Positions 1 through 5,800 of a DNA stretch of 5,842 nt are shown here, piece after piece. Position 1 is the first letter of the stretch. Each line of letters starts with the position of its first letter. Both the position numbers and the translations under genes were made by a program. This stretch comes from Thermoplasmata archaeon (GTDB lineage: Archaea > Thermoplasmatota > Thermoplasmata > RBG-16-68-12 > JAGMCJ01), in NCBI GenBank assembly GCA_023129265.1, contig JAGMCJ010000099.1, forward strand, positions 1 through 5,842. The letters are read 5' to 3'. The notes under the pieces were generated by a model, which saw only the letters and a list, made by a program, of their open reading frames with translations, made no database searches and was not told the DNA's origin.

Positions 1-444
1 GACCGTGACTTCGAGAGCGCGGAGTCGAAGAAGGACAGAAGGGGATTCTTCGAAGGCTTCCAGGCCCGAGGCATGAGGACTCTATTGAAGGTCCTCTACT
101 TCGATCCCGCGAAGGCCAGGGAGCGGGTCGATTTCACCAAGATGTCCACTCTCGAGCTCGCCGTCAACATCCCGGACTCGTCGAAGCACACTTGGACGAA
201 CGTTCAGTCCTCACGCAAGGCATGTCTCGTCTTCTATCGCCCGCCCAACATCAGCTTTGAGCTCAGGGGCGAGGTCGAGGTCCATGTCGATTCTGACTAC
301 CGCGAGTTCGTGAACTGCGTTCATGATAGCTTTCACTACACTCCTCGGGACCAGAGGGAGGGAAGGCCCGCCTACATATTCCGCGTCGAGGCGGTCTACG
401 ACAACAGTCCGACCGCGGAGGGCTTCGGGAAGAGGATCGCATAG
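1..444 (+). CDS. C-terminal part of a gene, possibly split-barrel flavin-binding protein (5' end outside window)
   Basis: The frame is open from base 1 to the TAG at 442-444, giving at least 147 residues. The ATG at 73 is internal to this open frame and need not be the true start, so the gene is treated as 5'-partial. The visible protein is soluble, with no signal peptide or membrane segment. A beta-rich stretch (residues 84-103 of the visible frame, around ACLVFYRPP and FELRGEVEVH) follows a helix containing WTNVQSSRKA. That order resembles the FMN-binding split barrel of pyridoxamine-phosphate-oxidase-like proteins, in which a variable loop joins two strands and 'G.v.v' marks the second. 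No catalytic motif proves this, and the family call is weak. The gene ends 38 bases before the nitroreductase, which has its own promoter, so they need not be cotranscribed. It could equally be an unrelated hypothetical protein. Confidence 0.7.
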   Translation, partial: DRDFESAESKKDRRGFFEGFQARGMRTLLKVLYFDPAKARERVDFTKMSTLELAVNIPDSSKHTWTNVQSSRKACLVFYRPPNISFELRGEVEVHVDSDYREFVNCVHDSFHYTPRDQREGRPAYIFRVEAVYDNSPTAEGFGKRIA

Positions 445-446
445 AG

Positions 447-460
447 CGAAGCATTTAATC
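447..460 (+). promoter_or_regulatory. Archaeal TATA box for the nitroreductase-pdxT unit, probably leaderless
   Basis: The A/T-rich core CATTTAATC (452-460) follows a purine-rich GCGAA that can act as a BRE. Its centre lies about 27 bases before the ATG at 483. The usual archaeal TATA-to-start distance would put transcription initiation at or within a few bases of the start codon. No Shine-Dalgarno sequence precedes that ATG, which agrees with a leaderless mRNA. Confidence 0.5.
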
Positions 461-482
461 GTTCCAGACTATTGCCGATACC

Positions 483-1097
483 ATGGAATTGGCCGAGGCC
501 ATGAGGAACAGGAGGAGCATCAGACGATTCGAAGAGAAAGAAGTGCCCAGGGAGCTCGTGGATGGGATACTTGAAACCGCAAGATGGGCGCCCTCGGGGA
601 ACAACGTTCAGCCGTGGCGGTTCATCGTCGTGACGGACAAGGGGAAAATTGCGCCGCTGTCCGAAGCCTCCAACCAGCGATGGATAGCCTCCTCTCCAAT
701 GGTGATCGTCTGCCTGTCCGATCTGAATGTCTTTGGTAGTCACGGGTCGTACTCCGCCTTCTAGCCTCTCGTCGAAGTCGGAATGATCGAAGACATGGAT
801 TTCTCGGAGTTCGATGAGAAAAGGGAGGGCACAAGCGAGCTGGAGAACAGAATGGCCAACACTTTGAACTCCTTTCTCAACGTCGCCATCATCATTGACC
901 ACATCACGCTTCTGGCGCACGAGTCGGGACTCGGCACATGCTGGGTGAGGTACTTCAATGTGGCCGCTGTCAGGAAGATACTCGCCATCCCGGACAACTT
1001 CACCATAGTTGCCCTGCTTCCGATTGGGTATCCAAGCGAGAGCGGCAGGATGCGGGAACCCATGGACGGTGAGAGTCTCATCCTTCGATGGGAGTGA
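483..1097 (+). pseudogene. Nitroreductase-family flavoprotein interrupted by one in-frame TAG
   Basis: This is a 204-codon frame, a normal length for single-domain nitroreductases. These are homodimeric FMN enzymes that use NAD(P)H to reduce nitro compounds, quinones or other acceptors. The N-terminal half has the FMN-phosphate region RNRRSIRRF (residues 8-16) and the APSGNNVQPW motif (36-45). The C-terminal half has GLGTCW (149-154) and ALLPIGYPSE (177-186), both classic for the family. The two halves are in the same frame, with no insertion or deletion. The only lesion is TAG at codon 94 (762-764), one C-to-T change away from CAG (Gln). No Shine-Dalgarno sequence precedes the next ATG at 783, so separate translation of the second half looks unlikely. 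Options are a very recent pseudogene, a sequencing error, or readthrough (suppressor tRNA or pyrrolysine). The start at 483 is supported by the TATA spacing. pdxT follows 13 bases after the final TGA. Confidence 0.75.
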
Positions 1098-1110
1098 CGC
1101 GGGGCCTTCG

Positions 1111-1698
1111 ATGAAGATCGGTGTGCTGTCCGTTCAGGGCGCGGTGTCGGAGCATGTCGAGATGACCGACGGGGCTCTTCGGGACCTGGGGCGAAGCGGG
1201 AGTGCGGTTGTGGTCAGAAGGGTCGATCAGATAGAGGGAATCGACTCGCTCATCATTCCCGGCGGGGAAAGCACGACGATATCCCGGCTCATCGACAGGC
1301 AAGGACTGCGAGATTCCATCATCAAGAGGGGGCAGGAGGGGATGCCGATAATGGGAACGTGCGCAGGCTGCGTTCTCATGGCCAGGGCGGGAGACGATGA
1401 CGTTGAGCGAACCGACACGAAGCTCCTCTCGCTGATGGACATGAAGGTCGTTCGTAACGCTTTTGGCGGGCAGAGGGAGTCATTCGAGGCAGAGCTCGAC
1501 ACGGTCTTGTTCGAGGAACCCTTCCACGGCGTTTTCATTCGAGCACCAGCGATGACAGAAGTCTGGGAGGACTGCGCAGCGTTGGCCCGATTGGACGAGC
1601 ATGTAGTGATGGCTGGTCAAGCGGATTTCTTGGCGGTCGCCTTCCATCCGGAACTCTCCGGGGATTCCCGAATCCACAGGTACTTCCTCGACCTCTAG
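1111..1698 (+). CDS. pdxT: Pyridoxal 5'-phosphate synthase glutaminase subunit PdxT
   Basis: This 195-residue class I-type glutamine amidotransferase hydrolyses glutamine and passes ammonia to PdxS, which builds pyridoxal 5'-phosphate from ribose 5-phosphate and glyceraldehyde 3-phosphate in the cytoplasm. Family signatures run in order: MKIGVLSVQGAVSEH at the N terminus; IIPGGESTT (48-56); the nucleophile elbow MGTCAGC with Cys84 (81-87); RNAFGGQRESFE (115-126); FIRAPA (142-147); and FHPEL (178-182) with the catalytic His179 and Glu181. The triad is complete. From recall, the family more often reads FGRQ where this protein has FGGQ (Gly120), a small departure. The ATG at 1111 begins the conserved MKIGVL core; the frame is open further upstream, but that would overlap the nitroreductase and lacks homology-like sequence. 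No strong Shine-Dalgarno sequence is visible. pdxS is not in this window. The gene probably shares the nitroreductase promoter. It ends in TAG inside a CTAG shared with the opposing gene. Confidence 0.95.
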   Translation: MKIGVLSVQGAVSEHVEMTDGALRDLGRSGSAVVVRRVDQIEGIDSLIIPGGESTTISRLIDRQGLRDSIIKRGQEGMPIMGTCAGCVLMARAGDDDVERTDTKLLSLMDMKVVRNAFGGQRESFEAELDTVLFEEPFHGVFIRAPAMTEVWEDCAALARLDEHVVMAGQADFLAVAFHPELSGDSRIHRYFLDL

Positions 1699-3509
1699 CT
1701 GAACGTCATGAGCCCGAGAAGGACAATCCCTGAGAGAGAGAATGCGACGAGCAGGCTGTAGAGCGTGTTTATTCTCAGAGTCGAGAGAGTAGAACTCACG
1801 ACAGTGGCGAGCCTGGTTGCACTCTCGTGTCCGAAGACTCTGAACCCATGTATCGTTCCCATCCTTGCTCCCACCTCAACATCCTCGACGTTCCCCAGGG
1901 CGGCTCTCAAAGCGTCCTTGGTCTTCTCGACAATGATCTCCTGGTCCGCTTTCCAGCCCACGGGATTGTAGCCGCCCATCGTTGCGTTCACAGAGTGATT
2001 GTCCGTGGTGAGGATCTCCGCATCGTCAACGAAGTCGCGCGACGCTGCTAGCAGTCTCTCTCTGAGGCCGGGGATCATATTGTTTCCATCGTAGAGCAGA
2101 TACGCTACCTTCTGTCCGTTCGTCTCCACAACCATGGCTTGAATCCCCATGCCTCCAAGACCTTCTCTTTCACTGACGAACCCGGCCTCCTGTGCAACCC
2201 CCATCCTGATCCCCTTTGTCCTCGACTGGATGGCCTCCCTGGATGCGTCCCCCGAGGACTCCATTATGTCCTGAGATGCCTGGGAACCGAAAAGGACGAG
2301 TCCGCTTCCCTCCTCCATGCAGTTGTGCGCATCGACGAACATGGCCACCTTGGCGCCCGCGGCCTTTCCCTCGTTGGCTGCCGCATAGCCAGTCGAATAA
2401 TCGATGTCATCCGTGGGATTCGGAGCCATCCCGCCGATTATGACAAGCGCGTCGCCAAACATCTGCGCAGACGTGTGAGCCAACCCCTTCCTGCTCCTGA
2501 CGAAGAGGCTGCTCTCATCTGAGTACTCCACATCCTTGAGCAGATGCCTGACCTCCGCCGAGATCTTCTTGCATTCCTGGCTCGTTGGCGGATTGAAGTC
2601 GTGGGTCGCTGGACCGTGCGGCACAAGGAGGTTTGGAGTCAGGTCTCCAAGGTCTTCCAGGAGCTTCGCGGGGAGATCGCTTCCCCCCAGTTTGGCGAAA
2701 GGACCGGGATGAATGTATGGCACTATCACCAGGGCCTTGATTCCTCTCTCCGTTCTGAAGGCGACGATGCCGACCCACGCGGCGATTGGGACTGAGAAGG
2801 ACTGGAAGAAGCTCTCGATCTCCCTTGCCCGCTTGTCTCCTCCTTCTGTCATGTAGTCCAGGATATAGGAAACCATCTTGATTCCGTTGATTCCGAAGCT
2901 GTGCTTCAAAGGCAGATTGGCACTCATGATGAGGAGCGAGGCCGCCGAAGAGAATATCAGGAAGAACGTCACGGACAGTGCGAAGTTCATGGGGTCCAGA
3001 CCGTATAGACTCCATAATGCGATATATCCGAACACCGGCTGAGTGGATGCCACCGGGAGGGACATCGTCATGCTGGGTTGGGACGTCGCATAGAGAGTTA
3101 TCAGTCTTATCCACACTGTGGATGACATCACAAGAATGAGGGCGGGAACGACCAGGCCTCCGTCTCCAGCGAAGTAGCCAATCACCCTCCAGACAACAAG
3201 TACGGCTGCGGCCATGGCCAGTGACACGAGCACCAAGAGGAAGGAGCGTCTCAAGTAGTGTCGGCCCCCCAGGGCTCGCGCCAAAGGTGCGGAGAGAACA
3301 GCCGCCAGGAGCGCGGGGACAAGAAAGATGTACACACCCACCCGGACAGCTTCCCAGTTGGGTCCCGCGTGAAGGAGGCCCAGAACGAGGGACAGGATGA
3401 TTGTGGGTCCGAGCAGCATCTCGGGTCTCGGAGCGATGAACATCCTCTTTGCGAGTTTCGCGGTCTCCTGCTGGATCTCCTGTAGGCTGGCGGACTTCAG
3501 GCTCTTCAT
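1695..3509 (-). CDS. DUF2070-like archaeal polytopic membrane protein
   Basis: This 604-residue protein of unknown function matches the archaeal DUF2070 family from recalled motifs. The N-terminal part has about six hydrophobic segments (near residues 31-49, 53-75, 88-110, 118-138, 150-170 and 175-197). A long soluble domain follows (about 203-570), then a final membrane segment (580-602). The soluble domain carries a striking set of His/Asp motifs: YIHPGPF with His267, PHGPATHDFN with His298 and His303, VDAHN with Asp393 and His395, and TTDNHSVN with Asp503 and His505. The pattern suggests a metal-binding or hydrolase-like site; that is inference. The ATG overlaps the TGA of the upstream GGGP synthase (ATGA, 3506-3509). 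A GAGAGGG Shine-Dalgarno-like sequence (3515-3521) sits five bases before the ATG, so translational coupling is likely. The gene ends in TAG, sharing the palindrome CTAG with convergent pdxT. The lipid-synthesis neighbour suggests, but does not prove, an envelope role. Confidence 0.88.
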   Translation of the reverse strand: MKSLKSASLQEIQQETAKLAKRMFIAPRPEMLLGPTIILSLVLGLLHAGPNWEAVRVGVYIFLVPALLAAVLSAPLARALGGRHYLRRSFLLVLVSLAMAAAVLVVWRVIGYFAGDGGLVVPALILVMSSTVWIRLITLYATSQPSMTMSLPVASTQPVFGYIALWSLYGLDPMNFALSVTFFLIFSSAASLLIMSANLPLKHSFGINGIKMVSYILDYMTEGGDKRAREIESFFQSFSVPIAAWVGIVAFRTERGIKALVIVPYIHPGPFAKLGGSDLPAKLLEDLGDLTPNLLVPHGPATHDFNPPTSQECKKISAEVRHLLKDVEYSDESSLFVRSRKGLAHTSAQMFGDALVIIGGMAPNPTDDIDYSTGYAAANEGKAAGAKVAMFVDAHNCMEEGSGLVLFGSQASQDIMESSGDASREAIQSRTKGIRMGVAQEAGFVSEREGLGGMGIQAMVVETNGQKVAYLLYDGNNMIPGLRERLLAASRDFVDDAEILTTDNHSVNATMGGYNPVGWKADQEIIVEKTKDALRAALGNVEDVEVGARMGTIHGFRVFGHESATRLATVVSSTLSTLRINTLYSLLVAFSLSGIVLLGLMTFS

Positions 3510-4243
3510 CGATTCCCTCTCTTGACCGCGTCCAGTATCTCCTTCAGACCCGCCATGTCTCGGGTTCGCTCGACGGCGGTTCCTGTCACCAACATGTCCG
3601 CTCCTGCCTCCACGAGTTCTCGGGCGCTTTTTCCGTCTCTTATACCTCCGCCAACGACCAGCGGTATGGAAATCTCTTCTTTGACGGCTTTCACGATCTC
3701 TGCGGGCACGGGGGCCGGGGCACCGGAACCCGCCTCCAAATAGAATAGGTCCATTCCAAAGAACTCAGCGGCCAGACCGTACTTGACCGCCAGTTCTGGA
3801 TCGTTGCGAGGCAAAGGATCCGCCAGCCCGACCTCACCGACCTTCATGCCAGGTGCGACGATCACGTAACCCATCGATATCGTCTCAATGCCGAGGTCCT
3901 TGACCGTCTTCGAAGCTTGGACCTGCTCCCCAACCAGCAGTCTGGTGCTTCTGGAGTTGAGCATGCTCATGAAATAGATGGCATCTGCGTACTCGCTAAT
4001 CGTGCACGCGTCAGCTGGAAACAGTATGACTGGAATCTCTATGACGCTCTTGATGCCCTTCACCGTGTTGTCCAAATTCTCCTGCGTGACTCCCGTCGAT
4101 CCGCCGACCATAATGGCATCGGTGCCCATGCCTTCCAACGTACTGGCCACATCGCTTGCCTCTTCCGTTGGCTGTTTCTCTGGGTCTATGAGGGTCATGT
4201 GCAGTTTTCCATCCTGCAACCTCTCTCTCAAGTATCGGAGCAC
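3506..4243 (-). CDS. Geranylgeranylglyceryl phosphate synthase (GGGP synthase)
   Basis: This 245-residue TIM-barrel prenyltransferase joins geranylgeranyl diphosphate to sn-glycerol 1-phosphate, forming the first ether bond of archaeal membrane lipids. Motifs follow the family order: HMTLIDPEK (15-23) with the likely Mg-binding Asp20; IMVGGSTGV (44-52); the glycerol-phosphate site YLEAGSGAP (168-176); VVGGGIRDG (196-204); and VTGTAVE (219-225) near the end. The length is typical. The frame stays open upstream to an ATG at 4315, but that ATG lies within a convincing TATA box and the extra 24 residues are Pro/Arg-rich and unlike the family. The GTG at 4243, just before the conserved LRYLRERL helix, is therefore preferred. 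A purine-rich GGGAAGGAGG (4256-4265) lies 12 bases before it, a rather long spacing. A TTG at 4234 is a weaker alternative. The gene leads a two-gene operon with the DUF2070-like gene. Confidence 0.93.
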   Translation of the reverse strand: MLRYLRERLQDGKLHMTLIDPEKQPTEEASDVASTLEGMGTDAIMVGGSTGVTQENLDNTVKGIKSVIEIPVILFPADACTISEYADAIYFMSMLNSRSTRLLVGEQVQASKTVKDLGIETISMGYVIVAPGMKVGEVGLADPLPRNDPELAVKYGLAAEFFGMDLFYLEAGSGAPAPVPAEIVKAVKEEISIPLVVGGGIRDGKSARELVEAGADMLVTGTAVERTRDMAGLKEILDAVKRGNR

Positions 4244-4312
4244 TCTCGTAGGATGCCTCCTTCCCTTCCATCTTACTGGGCCACTGCAGGGGGGATGCTG
4301 AGTAGGTGTGCG

Positions 4313-4324
4313 CATATATAAAGG
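4313..4324 (-). promoter_or_regulatory. TATA box for the GGGP synthase operon
   Basis: Read on the minus strand, the sequence is CCTTTATATATG, a near-ideal archaeal TATA element. Initiation about 25 bases downstream would fall near 4290, giving a leader of roughly 45-50 bases before the GTG at 4243. It also disqualifies the ATG at 4315, which lies inside the element, as a start codon. Confidence 0.6.
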
Positions 4325-4387
4325 TTATATCACGGAATCACCCTAGGAAATGCAGCCACACGCTCCCCGACAGAGTCCCGTTAGGAC

Positions 4388-4399
4388 AGTTTAAATACC
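4388..4399 (+). promoter_or_regulatory. TATA box for the helical repeat protein gene
   Basis: AGTTTAAATACC matches the archaeal TATA consensus. The expected transcription start is about 4418-4424, which would leave an untranslated leader of about 80 bases before 4502. The core TTTAAA is palindromic, so minus-strand use is possible too, but the stronger minus-strand element is the one at 4313-4324. The A/T-rich AATTAATTA just downstream (4408-4416) may help melting. Confidence 0.5.
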
Positions 4400-4427
4400 G
4401 CCAAACCAATTAATTACACCACACAGT

Positions 4428-4488
4428 GGCTGGGTGAAGATGGTCCGCAAGTAATCAGGCAGTTCTTAGTATTCGCTCCTGACCAGTC
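4428..4488 (+). ncRNA. Possible kink-turn or C/D-box-like RNA element in the leader
   Basis: A C-box-like GUGAAGA (4434-4440, one mismatch to RUGAUGA) and a perfect D-box CUGA (4479-4482) lie 38 bases apart. The bases directly outside them pair: GGCUGG (4428-4433) with CCAGUC (4483-4488), six pairs including one G-U. That is the layout of a C/D small RNA or an L7Ae-type kink-turn. No convincing internal C' or D' boxes were found. It lies in the predicted 5' leader of the repeat protein gene, so a cis-regulatory kink-turn is as likely as a guide RNA. Chance is also possible. Confidence 0.22.
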
Positions 4489-4501
4489 CAGAATAACGGA
4501 A

Positions 4502-5800
4502 GTGGATGAGGGGATGAGGGTCTTCGGCAAGAAGAAGGAGAGAGAGGAGATTCAGAGAGAACTCCAGCTTGCGAAAGCATCCGTTTTGGAGAAGAGGGAA
4601 TCAGGGGCCAACATTGCGTCTGCCGCACAGGTTCTGAAGACGGCGATTACCCGCCTCGAGGAAGGCAGGCATGAGGAGGCTAGGACGAACATAATCAGAG
4701 CGAGGGAGCACGCATCGACGCTTGCCGAGAAGTACAAAGAAGCCAGGGAGACCATCGCCCAGCTTTTCACTCGGATACAGAAGATGAAGGAACTCGGCAT
4801 GAACCCGTACGAGTTCGAAGCTCTTCTCGCGAAGTCCAAGAAGCGAATGGAGGAGACCGTCAAGGAGAAAGGTCTAGCAATACCCAACTATGGCGGAGCC
4901 CGGAGCATCGCCTCGAAGGCACACAAGGTAGCTCTGAAAAAGATGAGGGAGCACGAGTCAGCCTCCAATGCGATTTTCGTCGCCAACATGATTCTGGAGA
5001 ACACTGTGAAGTCCATGGTCTTCGTGGACCAGGATACGCTCAAGAAGAAGGTCTTCGCTGATGTCACGAAGCTGCTCAAGGAGGCGGATGACAGCATGAA
5101 GACGGGGGAGCTAATGAAGGCGTACAATACCTCCATCGAGGCCGAGAGGCATGTGGAAACCCTGAAGAAAAGCTACAAGGAGGCCATAGAAGCGTACAAG
5201 TCGGCTGAGAAGTCGCTCATGGAGGGAAAGGAGAAGGGGATCAGGTCCTCCGAGCTTGCCAAGCTTCACGAAGTTGCTGGGCGAGCCCTCGTTGACGGTA
5301 ACTTCGAGTCTGCAAGGCTGAAGTCGGTCGAAGTCTCCGGTGAGATGAGGAGCCTCGAGGATCGGAAGAGAAGGGCGAAGGACACGATCGAGAAGGCCGA
5401 GAACGCAGTCGAGGCTGCAAAGAACACCGGCTTTGATGTCTCAGAGTCCCAAGATCTACTGGAAGATGCCCGGTGGGCCTTCGAGAGAGGCATATTCCAG
5501 AGGGCCATCAACTGCGGGGAAGATGCTCTCAGGAAGGCGACGAAGATCAGCTCGATCCATCTCAAGGTCAGTCGGAACCTGGAGAAGACAAAGAAGAAGG
5601 TGAATGTGCTGAGGGAACTCGGGATTGAGATATCCAACGATCTCGAGGAGATCGTAGAAAAGGCAGAGAAAGATCTTCTGCTGGGAGACTACGTGAACTC
5701 CAATGAAGAGCTCATGATAGCGAGGGTCCTCATCGGCACTCTCGAAAGGAAGCACCACGACCTTATCCCCGAGGTCGAGAGGCATCTGGAAACCGCTTGA
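4502..5800 (+). CDS. All-helical repeat protein with a 64-residue period, function unknown
   Basis: This protein has 432 residues from a GTG at 4502. The ATG at 4514 is an equal or better alternative, because MRVFGKKKE is a common kind of archaeal N terminus; neither has a clean Shine-Dalgarno sequence. The protein is very rich in Lys, Glu and Ala, has no Cys cluster, signal peptide or membrane segment, and is predicted to be nearly all helix. From residue 18 to the C terminus it is built from repeats. Residues 18-41 match the second half of a unit; full units cover 42-105, 189-252, 253-316 and 317-381; a divergent, longer unit covers 106-188; and a truncated unit covers 382-432. The regular turn glycines argue for packed helical hairpins (TPR-like solenoid or spectrin-like bundle) rather than one long coiled coil. 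A scaffold or protein-binding role is a guess. It is transcribed divergently from the GGGP synthase operon and ends in TGA. Confidence 0.88.
   Translation: MDEGMRVFGKKKEREEIQRELQLAKASVLEKRESGANIASAAQVLKTAITRLEEGRHEEARTNIIRAREHASTLAEKYKEARETIAQLFTRIQKMKELGMNPYEFEALLAKSKKRMEETVKEKGLAIPNYGGARSIASKAHKVALKKMREHESASNAIFVANMILENTVKSMVFVDQDTLKKKVFADVTKLLKEADDSMKTGELMKAYNTSIEAERHVETLKKSYKEAIEAYKSAEKSLMEGKEKGIRSSELAKLHEVAGRALVDGNFESARLKSVEVSGEMRSLEDRKRRAKDTIEKAENAVEAAKNTGFDVSESQDLLEDARWAFERGIFQRAINCGEDALRKATKISSIHLKVSRNLEKTKKKVNVLRELGIEISNDLEEIVEKAEKDLLLGDYVNSNEELMIARVLIGTLERKHHDLIPEVERHLETA
4553..5797 (+). repeat. Protein-level tandem repeat, period 64 residues (192 bases)
   Basis: The units start at bases 4625, 4817 (divergent), 5066, 5258, 5450 and 5645, with a half unit before them from 4553. 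Unit lengths are 64, 83, 64, 64, 65 and 51 (truncated) residues. In the five regular units, position 7 is Ala and position 14 is Gly in all. Position 33 is Leu in four and Ile in one. Position 58 is Gly in all four that reach it. Position 19 is Ala in four and position 26 is Ala in four. The DNA itself is not obviously repeated, so the duplications are old. Confidence 0.8.

Noticed and set aside
396..920. Minus-strand open frame of 174 codons opposite the nitroreductase
   Set aside because: It is antisense to a frame with clear family motifs, spans two genes, and its translation shows no recognisable domain. It is a by-product of codon composition on the other strand.
783..1097. Second half of the nitroreductase as an independent gene starting at the ATG at 783
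   Set aside because: No Shine-Dalgarno sequence or promoter precedes it, the frame is continuous with the first half across the TAG, and the fragment would lack the FMN-phosphate region.
2515..3114. Minus-strand open frame of 199 codons inside the membrane protein gene
   Set aside because: It lies in another frame of the well-supported DUF2070-like gene and gives a low-complexity, Arg/Pro-rich translation with no motif.
4244..4315. N-terminal extension of the GGGP synthase starting at the ATG at 4315
   Set aside because: The ATG is inside the TATA box, the added residues are Pro/Arg-rich and unlike the family, and the conserved protein begins near the GTG at 4243.
4382..4501. Upstream extension of the repeat protein gene
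   Set aside because: The frame is open back to a TAG at 4382, but it has no ATG, GTG or TTG before 4502 and would start within the TATA element.
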